Below are positions 1 to 8,101 of a stretch of 64,000 nucleotides of DNA, piece after piece (position 1 is the first letter of the stretch; every line of letters starts with the position of its first letter). The notes beneath the pieces were generated by a model, which did not search any database, had not been told where the DNA came from, and was given only the letters and a program-made list of their open reading frames with translations. The stretch spans positions 1-64,000 of the forward strand of contig JAJXYO010000009.1 of NCBI GenBank assembly GCA_021780495.1. The letters are read 5' to 3'. This DNA is from Deltaproteobacteria bacterium (lineage in GTDB: Bacteria > Desulfobacterota > Desulfuromonadia > Geobacterales > Pseudopelobacteraceae). The position numbers and the translations under genes are program-made.

Positions 1-142
1 TGAGGAACATTGCGAAAAAGTGGACGATGCCAATCAGAGACTGGAAGTCAGCACTGAATCAATTCAGCATAATTTTTGAAGACAGAATGCCTGTATTGTA
101 AAAGACCGAAAAAACCATTTACACAAACTGATTGACAGGCCC
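1..142 (+). mobile_element. Right end of an IS256-family insertion sequence
   Basis: The first 142 bases hold the last codons of an IS256-type transposase and then a roughly 40-base non-coding tail. The tail ends near position 142 in a segment containing TTTACACAAA and GACAGGCCC, which looks like a terminal inverted repeat. Immediately beyond it the minus-strand reading frame of an ATPase gene begins, and that gene is cut at this point. The left end and the target duplication lie outside the window, so the exact boundary is an estimate good to a few bases. Confidence 0.72.
3..101 (+). CDS. IS256-family (mutator) transposase, C-terminal fragment
   Basis: Thirty-two codons and a TAA stop are visible; the rest lies to the left of the window. 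The peptide contains [18 protein letters not shown] followed by FEDRMPVL. This matches the conserved C-terminal end of IS256/mutator transposases, where a W-x-x-P-I-R-D-W-K pattern precedes the final residues. The protein would be a DDE transposase acting on its own terminal repeats. Whether the full gene is intact cannot be judged from here. Confidence 0.75.
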   Translation, partial: RNIAKKWTMPIRDWKSALNQFSIIFEDRMPVL

Positions 143-1425
143 AGACTCGCGGTTTCCGCGCACCTCAATATCTCGTCGTTATCTGCATGTTTTTGAACAA
201 ATAGACGTTTAAACAATTCAGAATCGCGCAGTTGGGCAAGTTCACCCGTGGTCTCAGTTGAAAATGCAAGAGCGTATGCAACCCTCGCGTTGCCATCGGA
301 AAACTCGGCAATCTTGTCGATATCGCGGCCTGAAAGAACTTTGAAGCGGCGTTTAAGTAGCTTTTTGATTACATCATCAGAAGAGCCTTCAAGTCGATAG
401 CATATGGTTCCTTCCGGAAGGTCGTCACGAATGTCGTATTCAACCGTTATGAGACGCACTTTACTGCCATGACGTTTTACTGTATCTGTTAGCCGTTGAT
501 GAACATCATGCCCACAATTGTCAATTACGACAACGCAGTCTGAATTGTCAGTAACTAGCGCTTCAACCATAGCATTAGGCTGTGGAGTTGGATTATCTGA
601 AAGATCTGTATAGACCACGTTTTCCGCATCGAGTTCAGGTAATTCTGTGCAAATGCGTTTGTCGAACAATGCTTGGACAAGTCTAGTTTTTCCAACACCG
701 GAAAGTCCAACAATACGCACGGAGACATTTTTGTTCAGATCGTTTCTCAGGCGATTTATTGCAGACAAAACATCACTTCCTTCATCTGCATTTGGAACAA
801 AAACCTTTACTCGATCATCAACAAGGTATTCAGATTCCGTGTCGGATTCTTGATAGGCCCATGGAGAATAAGGCTGCCAACCGACAAGAGGCTTACCAAT
901 GACATGCCTAATCCAATTCGCAATAGCTGGATGCTGCTCAACCCAATCTGCAATTCTTCTACAATCATAAAAGTCTACGACTACTTTTCCGGATAGTCCA
1001 TTATCAGACAGGCACGCAGCCATTGCCTTGATACGGGCAGAAAGAGAAGTGGCAGATACACTATCTCGTGTTGAAACAATCATATAAGCACCATTGTCAT
1101 TTGCCAGTTCGACAATGGCAGGCCGAAGAACGCCCTTTGGAGCCATTTCATCAGGTATTTTCCCAGGTCCGAACTTTTCCGCCTTTACCTGGAATGCGCA
1201 TCGATCTTTTTTGATATATCCACTAATTCCAATAGGGGGGTCAACATCAACACGCACATCAACGCCACCATCTTTAGCTCGTTGATCGCCTCCCCACGTA
1301 ACAGCAGCCTGAGAAAAACCATGTTCTCTAACCTCAGCTCTGCAAAGGCGCGCAACCAGCTCTCTGGATTGTCCGTCGGTTAGACTTTTAATATCTTCAA
1401 CTGTAATGGAGAAAATTGGATGCAT
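142..1425 (-). pseudogene. PD-(D/E)XK-like nuclease / P-loop ATPase, 3' end removed by IS insertion
   Basis: About 428 codons survive. Residues 52-81 carry D-G-G-V-D and, 23 residues later, Q-V-K, a plausible Mrr-like PD-(D/E)XK nuclease core. A Walker A motif (GLSGVGKT) lies at about 240-247 and a Walker B-like strand (VVVIDNC) at about 298-304, giving a STAND/AAA-like module. The frame is native up to ...CAETASL and then runs into the insertion sequence, reading IS bases to a stop at 64-66. From memory, relatives continue here with a VYSFDGE-type motif and several hundred more residues. The start at 1425 has a GAGG Shine-Dalgarno sequence. It follows the PLD-helicase gene and was probably its partner in a defence module. 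The interrupted product is unlikely to work as the full protein did. Confidence 0.6.
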
Positions 1426-1431
1426 CGCTTT

Positions 1432-1539
1432 TTACCTCATGCTAAGCGTAAATATCCTAGTGTAGGGTAAAATCCGGATATAGCTAAATTGACTTTCACT
1501 CACACCTACCACACCACCATCGGATAACTCATCATTCAT
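1432..1539 (-). CDS. Possible 35-codon leader ORF between helicase and ATPase genes
   Basis: A 35-codon frame starts 6 bases after the helicase stop codon and ends inside the Shine-Dalgarno region of the downstream ATPase gene, so its stop overlaps the GAGG used by that gene. The placement would allow translational coupling across the 120-base gap. The peptide has no recognisable motif. It may be chance; the support is position only. Confidence 0.22.
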   Translation of the reverse strand: MNDELSDGGVVGVSESQFSYIRILPYTRIFTLSMR

Positions 1540-1545
1540 GACCAA

Positions 1546-4500
1546 CTACCCACCCCGCCGATTATCCTCAAACATCTCCACCGGCATCGGATGCCTGAGC
1601 CGCCACACCACCTTAATCGGCCGGTCGCTCTCGTAACTCACCATATCCACCGGCCCCAAATAGGTAAACGGCACCGTGACATTGTTCCGTTTTTTCTGGT
1701 CGCGGGCAAAGACCAGGATCGTGTAACCCCGCTCTTGATGGTGAATCAGGTTCTGCCCGTCAATGTGATGCTGCGCCGTATTCGCCTGTGACTCCCAGTG
1801 CATGAACTCCCTGCTGATGGGGTAATCGGCATACATGGTGCTCGGCGAGAACTCCTTCTCAGTCTTCTGAAAGGTGACCAGCAGCACATAGGTCTTTTTG
1901 TCAGCGAAATGAAATGAGCCGACGCCGGTCTGCCCGGCTGTCTCCAGATTTGCCCGACCAAAGACCGCCTGAATTTCCTTGCCGCCGTAATGGGCGTGCA
2001 GCTCCAGCGGGCAGGCAAAGGGGAGTTGCGGAATCTGGCCGCTGACCTCGGTGGTATCCTGCGACCAGGCAAGGATTTCATCCAGATCGGCCAGGATCGT
2101 CGGGTTGCGTGCCAAGCGACGGAAGGCATCTTCCAGCGAGGCAATACCAAGATTGCTCCCTTTGTCTCCCCAGATCCGGTAGTAGATCGACATGACAGAA
2201 TTTCCGGCGATCGTCAGCGCCTCGTCAATGGCTCCCAGGGCAACCTTGGCAAGGACATCACGCAGCAGGGCAATCTCCCGCGGACCGTTGATGAAGGCGG
2301 CACGCACGAGGGTTTTACTCAGCCGCGCCAGATCCGGATCAGTGGGGATTGGGCCTAGCAGCGCCTTGGCTTTCCATTCTGACCATGTTTCCTTGACCAA
2401 CAGAACTTCCGGATCGTAGTCGTGATAGCGGATAAAATTGCCGAATGTCAGTTTCTGTCCACTCTCGCTGGTGAAAGTCTGCAACCGGTCCGGCACCTGC
2501 ACATTCAACTTGCCGAGGTTCTCCCTGATGTTCTCCAGCACATACTGCCGAGAGAGGCGGTCGAGCTGAATGGAGCAACCGGCCGGGAGGTGGGGGAAAT
2601 CCTGCTCCACTTCTTTGTCGATGGAGAAGCGGTGCCGGGGGAGGAGCGCTTTCAGTTTGGTATCGACCCGGTAGCGGCGGTGGGTCTGGCCGACGAAGTC
2701 CAGTACGGTGAGGCAGTCCTTGTCGGGTGCATGACGCAGGCCGCGCCCGAGTTGCTGGAGGAAGACAGTTAGGCTTTCGGTGGGGCGGAGGAACAGCACC
2801 GTGTTAATCTCTGGAACGTCCACCCCTTCACTCAGCTTGTCCACGGTAAAGAGGAAGGTAATCTGGCTGTTTTTCAGGTCAGCCAGCAACTCACGGCAAC
2901 GCTCACCATCTACCCCAGAAACAAAGGCAGCAGCAGGGATTCCCAAGTCGGAGAAGGTGTCTGCCATGAACTGGGCATGCCTGATGGTGACACAGAAACC
3001 GATCCCCTTGATGGTGGTGAGATTTGGTTCGTAGCGGTTGAGTGCAGTGACAATGGCATTGACCCGCTTCGTGGCGCTGACGTTATCCAACACATAGACG
3101 TTTTCCAGCGCTGAGGCATCGTACTTGCCGTTGCGCCAGAACTGCTCCCCGTTGATGGCTATCGGGTCGGCAACACCGAAATAATGAAAGGGACAGAGGA
3201 GCTTTTCTTCCAGAGCTTCCGGGAGACGAATCTCGGCGGCAAAGCGGTTACCGAAGTCAGCGGCCACGTTATCACCATCCATCCGCTCCGGGGTGGCGGT
3301 CAGACCGAGGAGTATCTGCGGGGTAAAGTGATCGAAGAGCGGCCGATAGCTGCTTGCTACGCCGTGGTGGGCCTCGTCAACCACGATGTAATCGTAGAAG
3401 CCGCTCCCCACCTGCTCCCAGAGGCGGCGACTGGTGAGCATGCCGACGGAACAGAAGAGGTGCTCCAGGCGGTTAGCCTGAAACTGGCCGACCAACAGTT
3501 CACCGAAGTTTTGGTCGCGAAGGACATTGGCAAAGGTGGCTTGGGCTTGCTGGAGTATCTCTTGCCGGTGGGCAACGAAGAGCAGCTTGGCCTGCTTGTG
3601 CTTCTGCTCGAAGAAGCGTTTGAAGTCAAAGGCGGCGACCACCGTTTTGCCGGTGCCGGTAGCGGCAATCACCAAGTTGCGCCAGCGGTCGTGACTGCTC
3701 CGCTCCCGTTCCAACGCCTCCAGAATCCGTTCCTGAAAGGGATGGGGACGCAGATCGAAGAAGACTGCCGGGCCTTTGATGCGCTCTTTGCCATGGGCTA
3801 TGGCCGCCCGGAGGATTTCCGGGTGCTGCGGATCAAAGGGGATGAATTCGCGGCTGTTCCAATAGGTCTCGAATTCGACGGAGAATTTTTCGAGGATGTG
3901 CCCCATATCCTGGGAGGTAACCTTGAGGTTCCACTCCAGGCCGCTGGTGATGGCGGCATGGGACATGTTGGCCGAACCGATGTAGGCCGTGGAAAAACCG
4001 CTGTTGCGCTTGAAGTGATACGCTTTTGCATGGAGTCTGGTTCGCTCGGTGTCGTAGGAGACGCGCACCTCGACGTTCGGCAGGTGAGCCAACCACTCCA
4101 CCGCCGGGGCATCGGAGGCCCCCATGTAGGAGGTGGTAATCAGCCGCACCGGTATATCCCGGTCACGCAGGTCCTCAAAGGCCGGCATCAGCAGGCGCAG
4201 ACCAGACCATTTGATAAAGGATACGAGGATATCCACCCCATCGGCAGAGCGCATCTCTTCCAGCAATTCATGACCAAGCTGTGGCTCCTGCGGTGAGCCG
4301 GTGAAGAGACTGCTTTCTGTCAGTGATGTGTGCGGTCGGGGCATGCCTGACCTGCCATAATGTGATGGGGTAATTTCGAGGAGGATCGGCTTTTGATCCT
4401 GGATCAGGCGATGTTTGTCGAGGTGGCCTCGCCCCGGTTCACTGGCGACGTAACCGAGAATATGATTACAAAGGACGAGGCGCTGCTCCGGGTCCGATTC

Positions 4501-4674
4501 TTCACGAAGAGCCTGCTCCAACACCTTTGCCACAAAGGAAGCATATTTGGCTGGCTGTTCTTCCGGGTCTATCTTGCCGAAAACAGTCCGCAGTTCCGGT
4601 CGCAGTGCCAGAGCATCGCGGAGATATTCGTCGATAAGTGCTTCGTATATGCCGGGGGCGACAAGTTTTATCAC
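1546..4674 (-). CDS. PLD-like nuclease / superfamily II helicase fusion (DUF3427-type)
   Basis: A 1042-residue protein. Residues 140-250 hold a phospholipase-D-like domain with H215-A-K217 and, 16 residues later, G-S-A-N at 233-236 (the HxK...GSxN active site). A superfamily II helicase follows: Walker A ATGTGKT (about 338-344), DEAH box (433-436), TATP (459-462) and a motif VI GRGLR near residue 640. The C-terminal third matches the layout I recall for DUF3427 proteins. It probably unwinds or translocates on DNA and cleaves it with the PLD domain. The GTG start at 4674 is preceded by AAGG. It sits downstream of a toxin-antitoxin locus and upstream of the IS-interrupted ATPase, consistent with defence, but its substrate is not known to me. 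Confidence 0.8.
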   Translation of the reverse strand: MIKLVAPGIYEALIDEYLRDALALRPELRTVFGKIDPEEQPAKYASFVAKVLEQALREESDPEQRLVLCNHILGYVASEPGRGHLDKHRLIQDQKPILLEITPSHYGRSGMPRPHTSLTESSLFTGSPQEPQLGHELLEEMRSADGVDILVSFIKWSGLRLLMPAFEDLRDRDIPVRLITTSYMGASDAPAVEWLAHLPNVEVRVSYDTERTRLHAKAYHFKRNSGFSTAYIGSANMSHAAITSGLEWNLKVTSQDMGHILEKFSVEFETYWNSREFIPFDPQHPEILRAAIAHGKERIKGPAVFFDLRPHPFQERILEALERERSSHDRWRNLVIAATGTGKTVVAAFDFKRFFEQKHKQAKLLFVAHRQEILQQAQATFANVLRDQNFGELLVGQFQANRLEHLFCSVGMLTSRRLWEQVGSGFYDYIVVDEAHHGVASSYRPLFDHFTPQILLGLTATPERMDGDNVAADFGNRFAAEIRLPEALEEKLLCPFHYFGVADPIAINGEQFWRNGKYDASALENVYVLDNVSATKRVNAIVTALNRYEPNLTTIKGIGFCVTIRHAQFMADTFSDLGIPAAAFVSGVDGERCRELLADLKNSQITFLFTVDKLSEGVDVPEINTVLFLRPTESLTVFLQQLGRGLRHAPDKDCLTVLDFVGQTHRRYRVDTKLKALLPRHRFSIDKEVEQDFPHLPAGCSIQLDRLSRQYVLENIRENLGKLNVQVPDRLQTFTSESGQKLTFGNFIRYHDYDPEVLLVKETWSEWKAKALLGPIPTDPDLARLSKTLVRAAFINGPREIALLRDVLAKVALGAIDEALTIAGNSVMSIYYRIWGDKGSNLGIASLEDAFRRLARNPTILADLDEILAWSQDTTEVSGQIPQLPFACPLELHAHYGGKEIQAVFGRANLETAGQTGVGSFHFADKKTYVLLVTFQKTEKEFSPSTMYADYPISREFMHWESQANTAQHHIDGQNLIHHQERGYTILVFARDQKKRNNVTVPFTYLGPVDMVSYESDRPIKVVWRLRHPMPVEMFEDNRRGG

Positions 4675-4709
4675 ATCATGCCTTAAAACTACTCTTTGAA
4701 ACTTCAGCT

Positions 4710-4811
4710 ACAAAAAAGCCGCTGAACCGGCATTATTACCCGTTCAGCGGCTTTTATTATCGTTTGATTGTCTCAGTATTCACTTCATCCCATCCCCTTA
4801 AACATGATAAG
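4710..4811 (-). ncRNA. Putative ~100-nt RNA, copy A of a repeated promoter-leader-terminator unit
   Basis: Reading leftwards, a TTGACA/TAAGGT promoter (4818-4846) predicts a start near 4811, and transcription would end at the intrinsic terminator at about 4714-4755. The whole unit aligns with 26134-26266: the promoter hexamers and 17-bp spacing, the bases just after the -10, a central GGGGATG, an ACGATAATAAAAG-like stretch, and the terminator ending in TTTTTTGTA. The stem is conserved through G-U pairs in the other copy, suggesting selection on RNA structure. The terminator lies about 40 bases before the PLD-helicase start. It could be a small RNA or an attenuating leader. Confidence 0.42.
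4714..4755 (-). terminator. Intrinsic terminator of copy A, likely bidirectional
   Basis: Perfect 14-base arms (AAAAGCCGCTGAAC and its complement) surround a 14-base loop. On the minus strand the stem is followed by TTTTTTG. A T-run also follows on the plus strand. It lies between the CopG antitoxin gene and the PLD-helicase gene. Confidence 0.8.
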
Positions 4812-4817
4812 CGCCTC

Positions 4818-4846
4818 ACCTTACCCCGGCAGCGCCTCCCTGTCAA
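4818..4846 (-). promoter_or_regulatory. Putative sigma-70 promoter of copy A
   Basis: TTGACA at 4841-4846 and TAAGGT at 4818-4823 on the minus strand, 17 bp apart. The same two hexamers at the same spacing occur in copy B at 26238-26266 although the spacer bases differ, which supports function. Confidence 0.5.
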
Positions 4847-4959
4847 CGGATCAGACCAAAACACCCGCCCTCACTACCCATCCGTCCCAACCTACCCTTT
4901 AGCATCGTTTCCATCAAGTTCAAGAAACGCGGCGTGCTGCTGATCCGCTTCACGTTATC

Positions 4960-5238
4960 TCATTTCGAATGATGAAAAGCTTCATCTACCTTTTCTGCCA
5001 GAAGAACCTTCAAGAGCGATTGGTAGGGAACGTCCTTTTTATTGGCCAGCATTTTAAGCCGATCAATCAGCGAAACCGGCAGACGCAGAGAAATTGCCCT
5101 GGTTGATGGTTTCAGGTTGGGAAATACAGCTTCCTCGGCCTGTGAAAAGTCCAGATAATCCGTCGCATCGCGGGTTGCCCAGAAATCCCGTTCATCATCC
5201 TCTGTATTAAATTTTGGCACTTTTTTTAAAGCGGTCAC
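4960..5238 (-). CDS. CopG-family ribbon-helix-helix antitoxin
   Basis: Ninety-two residues. The N-terminal half carries the acidic D-E-R-D-F-W-A pattern of CopG antitoxins partnered with BrnT-type toxins. The C-terminal half (about residues 48-80, SLRLPVSLIDRLKMLANK) fits a ribbon-helix-helix DNA-binding fold. The GTG start at 5238 has GGAGG eight bases upstream. It is the third gene of a brnT-brnA-copG run and has no toxin of its own next to it, so it may be an orphan, an extra immunity factor, or a second regulator of the locus. Confidence 0.72.
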   Translation of the reverse strand: MTALKKVPKFNTEDDERDFWATRDATDYLDFSQAEEAVFPNLKPSTRAISLRLPVSLIDRLKMLANKKDVPYQSLLKVLLAEKVDEAFHHSK

Positions 5239-5274
5239 GATATACCTCCAACTCTTTGTCTGTCATATCCCCCA

Positions 5275-5541
5275 TCACTGCCCGTGCGCCTCCACATACT
5301 TGCGCAACACGGCATTGATCATGGATTGGTAACCTTTCCCCTGTTTTTTGAAGAAATCAATTACATCGGGATCAATGCGAAGTGTGACCTGCCTCTTTTT
5401 TTCCGGCCAACGGACATGAGCCTCTTTAAAGAAGTTGGCGTCCAAGGGCGGAATATCTGAATAATCGATCTCCTCGTCCTTCATTGTGGCAACCCGCTCC
5501 CAATCAGTTCGCGAAGGTTTTGCAGTATGCTTCTCTTTCAT
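5275..5541 (-). CDS. BrnA antitoxin
   Basis: Eighty-eight residues from the ATG at 5541, which has AGG-type pairing upstream; a GTG nine bases earlier is the alternative. The C-terminal half (R-Q-V-T-L-R-I-D-P-D-V-I-D-F-F-K) is the ribbon-helix-helix signature of BrnA, which neutralises BrnT and represses the operon. The gene overlaps the 3' end of brnT by 38 bases, usual for this family. The copG gene follows after 36 bases. Confidence 0.82.
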   Translation of the reverse strand: MKEKHTAKPSRTDWERVATMKDEEIDYSDIPPLDANFFKEAHVRWPEKKRQVTLRIDPDVIDFFKKQGKGYQSMINAVLRKYVEAHGQ

Positions 5542-5785
5542 GTCGATCACCTTTTCTGAACGAAATAATCCGCACGATCCCTTTCTGCGGTTCAGAATAA
5601 ATCACAACTACACACAGGATGCCGCGCAACAGACCAACAACAATCCAACGTTCCTCACCATAATCAAAACGGTCGTCAAGTTTTTCCAGAAACGGACCGT
5701 CAAAAACCTCATGGGCGTCGGCAAAGTCAAGCCCGTGTTTACGGATATTGGTTCCGTTCTTTGTCTCATCCCAGATATATTTCAT
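5504..5785 (-). CDS. BrnT ribonuclease toxin
   Basis: Ninety-three residues with the BrnT layout: an N-terminal Y-I-W-D-E-T-K-N-x-x-N-x-x-K-H-G, a central acidic stretch ending in a glycine-rich strand, and a C-terminal R-I-I-S-F-R-K-x-x-x-x-E-R-E-x-Y. BrnT folds like RelE and cleaves mRNA. The ATG start lets the family's usual N-terminus begin at residue 2. It opens the brnT-brnA-copG run and follows the argG terminator. Confidence 0.83.
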   Translation of the reverse strand: MKYIWDETKNGTNIRKHGLDFADAHEVFDGPFLEKLDDRFDYGEERWIVVGLLRGILCVVVIYSEPQKGIVRIISFRKGDRHEREAYCKTFAN

Positions 5786-5804
5786 ACTAGCACACCACTG
5801 CTGT

Positions 5805-5823
5805 AGTTACAATTGGAGTTACA
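5805..5823. promoter_or_regulatory. Candidate operator repeats upstream of brnT
   Basis: A 7-base direct repeat, AGTTACA, occurs at 5805-5811 and 5817-5823, 12 bases apart or about one helical turn. It lies 20-40 bases upstream of the brnT start and overlaps a weak -10 candidate paired with TTGACG at 5835-5840. This is where a BrnA or CopG autorepressor would be expected. The assignment rests on position only. Confidence 0.25.
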
Positions 5824-5853
5824 GTCTTGATATTCGTCAAGATACCTATAAAT

Positions 5854-5897
5854 AAAGCCGCCCAACCGGCAAAATCTCCGGTCAGGCGGCTTTTTTC
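5854..5897 (-). terminator. argG terminator
   Basis: A GC-rich stem (AAAGCCGCC-AACCGG against CCGGTCAGGCGGCTTT) with an 8-base loop lies 28 bases after the argG stop codon. T-runs on both sides make it potentially bidirectional. Its stem sequence resembles the terminators of the two repeated units at 4714 and 26137. Confidence 0.75.
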
Positions 5898-5924
5898 ATA
5901 CACGTTGTCTCATACAGGAATCTA

Positions 5925-7154
5925 TTACTTCTTGCGGTTGGCCTGCATCAACGACCTGATCCGCAGCCGCAGGGAGTTGATCTTGATGAAGCCCTCGGCG
6001 TCGGCCTGGTTGAAGACCTGGTCCTTCTCGAAGGTGGCGAAGTCCAGGTTGAAGAGCGAGTCGGTCTCGGACTTACGCCCTACCGTACGGCACAGACCTT
6101 TGTAGAGCTTGAGACGGGCCACGCCGTTGACGCATTTCTGGGAATCGTCGATCAGGACCTGCAGCATCTGGCGCTCGGGCGAGAACCAGTAACCGGCGTA
6201 GATCTGCCGGGCGTACTCGGGGATCAGGCTGTCACGGATGCGTAACACTTCACGGTCCATGGTGATCTGCTCAACCGCCGAATGGGCCTCGCGCAGGATC
6301 GTGCCGCCGGGGGTCTCGTACACGCCGCGCGACTTCATGCCGACCGAACGGTTCTCCAGCAGGTCGACCCGGCCGATACCGTGCTGTCCACCAAGAACGT
6401 TGAGATGAGCCAGCAACTGGGCGGGAGTCATCTTGACGCCGTCAACAGCCACGGCATTACCGTTCCTGAACTCGATCTCCACATACTGGGCCTTGTTGGG
6501 CGCCTTCTCCGGAGACTTGGTCAGGACGTACATCTCTTCCGGTGCTTCGGCCCAGGTATCCTCCAGGATGCCCCCCTCGAAGGAGATGTGCAGCAGGTTG
6601 CGGTCGGACGACCAGGGGCGCTTCTTGATGGTCGGGATAGGGATGCCGTTCTTCTTGGCGTACTCGATCAGCGCCTGACGACTGTTCAGATCCCACTCGC
6701 GCCACGGGGCCACCACCTTGATTGAGGGGTCGAAGTGGTAGTAGGCCAGCTCGAAACGGACCTGATCGTTACCCTTGCCGGTAGCGCCGTGGGAAACCGC
6801 GTCGCATTTCTCCTTGGCGGCGATCTCCATCTGACGCTTGGCGATCAACGGGCGGGCAATGGAGGTGCCCAGCAGGTAGTGGCCTTCGTAGATGGCGTTG
6901 GCGCGGAACATGGGGAAGACAAAGTCGCGCACGAATTCTTCTTTGAGGTCGTCGATATAGACCTTGTCGGCGCCGGTGGCCAGGGCCTTCTCGCGGACCG
7001 GGTCCAGCTCCTCACCCTGCCCCAGGTCGGCGGAAAAGGCCACGACCTTGCAGCCGTACTCGTTTTTCAGCCATTTGAGGATGATGGACGTATCCAGACC
7101 GCCGGAATAAGCCAGAACGATTTTTTTGATTTCCTGTTTTTTGATTGGTGCCAT
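5925..7154 (-). CDS. argG: Argininosuccinate synthase
   Basis: A 409-residue cytoplasmic enzyme that joins citrulline and aspartate with ATP to give argininosuccinate. The PP-loop AYSGGLDTS at residues 15-23 is the ATP-binding signature. [14 protein letters not shown] segment further in is the conserved synthase core. Length is typical. It is the last gene of argB-argD-argF-argG, 26 bases after argF. No argH follows inside the window, where brnT and the defence genes sit instead. Confidence 0.97.
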   Translation of the reverse strand: MAPIKKQEIKKIVLAYSGGLDTSIILKWLKNEYGCKVVAFSADLGQGEELDPVREKALATGADKVYIDDLKEEFVRDFVFPMFRANAIYEGHYLLGTSIARPLIAKRQMEIAAKEKCDAVSHGATGKGNDQVRFELAYYHFDPSIKVVAPWREWDLNSRQALIEYAKKNGIPIPTIKKRPWSSDRNLLHISFEGGILEDTWAEAPEEMYVLTKSPEKAPNKAQYVEIEFRNGNAVAVDGVKMTPAQLLAHLNVLGGQHGIGRVDLLENRSVGMKSRGVYETPGGTILREAHSAVEQITMDREVLRIRDSLIPEYARQIYAGYWFSPERQMLQVLIDDSQKCVNGVARLKLYKGLCRTVGRKSETDSLFNLDFATFEKDQVFNQADAEGFIKINSLRLRIRSLMQANRKK

Positions 7155-7180
7155 CAGCAGAGTCTCCTTTGGAGTGGAAT

Positions 7181-8092
7181 TTATTTGATCAATGTAGCCA
7201 TGATAGCTTTTTGTATATGCAGACGGTTCTCGGCCTCATCCCAGACCACCGAGTTTCGCCCTTCGATGACCGAGTCCGAGATCTCTTCGCCACGGTGGGC
7301 CGGCAGACAGTGCAGCACGATGCAATCCGGTTTGGCCAGGGCCAGCAGCGCGTCATCCAGACAGTAGCCGGCAAAGGCCTGTTCCCGCTCCTTCTGCTCG
7401 CTCTCCTGCCCCATGCTGGCCCAGACATCGGTGTTGATCACATCGGCGTCTTGAACGGCCACTTTCGGGTCGGTCGTCAGCTGGATGCGGCCGGGGGCCT
7501 GGGCTTGGGCCCATGCCAGGACCGCGGCATCCGGCTCGTAACCCTGCGGGCAGGCCAGTTTCAGATCAAAGCCGAAAATGGCGGCCGCCTCGATCCAGGT
7601 GTTGGCCATGTTGTTGCCGTCCCCCACCCAGGCAAAGGTCAATCCTTCGTAGGTATGCTTGTACTCGATGACCGTCAGCAGGTCGGCCATGATCTGACAG
7701 GGGTGAAACAGGTCGGTCAGACCGTTGATGACCGGTATCGACGAATAGCGCGCAAATTCCTCCACGATCTCCTGGCCGAAGGTGCGGATCATGACGCCGT
7801 CGCAATAACGGGACATGACGCGGGCGCTGTCCTTGATCGGTTCACCCCGCCCCATCTGGGACGTGCCGGATGACATGAACAGTCCATGACCGCCCAGTTG
7901 AAAGACACCTACCTCAAAGGAGACCCTGGTGCGGGTGGAGGCCTTTTCAAAGATCAGCGCCACGGTCTTGCCCTCCAGCAAGCGGTGCGCTGTGCCCTGT
8001 TTCTGCTTCGCCTTCAGCTCGCGGGCCAGGGTCAGCATGCCGTACAGTTCGATCTCGTTGTAATCGTGCAGCGCCAAGAAATGTCGTGTCAT
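7181..8092 (-). CDS. argF: Ornithine carbamoyltransferase
   Basis: A 303-residue enzyme that transfers carbamoyl from carbamoyl phosphate to ornithine, giving citrulline. The carbamoyl-phosphate loop S-T-R-T-R is at 52-56, H-P-C-Q at 130-133, and the ornithine-side H-C-L-P at 261-264. Length is typical. It lies nine bases after argD and 26 before argG, so all four arg genes are probably co-transcribed. Confidence 0.97.
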   Translation of the reverse strand: MTRHFLALHDYNEIELYGMLTLARELKAKQKQGTAHRLLEGKTVALIFEKASTRTRVSFEVGVFQLGGHGLFMSSGTSQMGRGEPIKDSARVMSRYCDGVMIRTFGQEIVEEFARYSSIPVINGLTDLFHPCQIMADLLTVIEYKHTYEGLTFAWVGDGNNMANTWIEAAAIFGFDLKLACPQGYEPDAAVLAWAQAQAPGRIQLTTDPKVAVQDADVINTDVWASMGQESEQKEREQAFAGYCLDDALLALAKPDCIVLHCLPAHRGEEISDSVIEGRNSVVWDEAENRLHIQKAIMATLIK

Positions 8093-8101
8093 TTCGTCCT
8101 C

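Noticed and set aside
3184-4296. 370-codon plus-strand frame opposite the PLD-helicase gene
   Set aside because: Antisense to strong PLD and helicase motifs and without a motif of its own.
4895-4950. Short minus-strand coding-like stretch after the copG stop
   Set aside because: About 20 codons with no start and no recognisable family; possibly the end of a lost gene, but too little to annotate.
5784-5812. TTGTAA-17-TAGTAT as the promoter of the first brnT
   Set aside because: Its -10 overlaps the ATG, so transcription would start after the conserved N-terminus; an upstream promoter is more likely.
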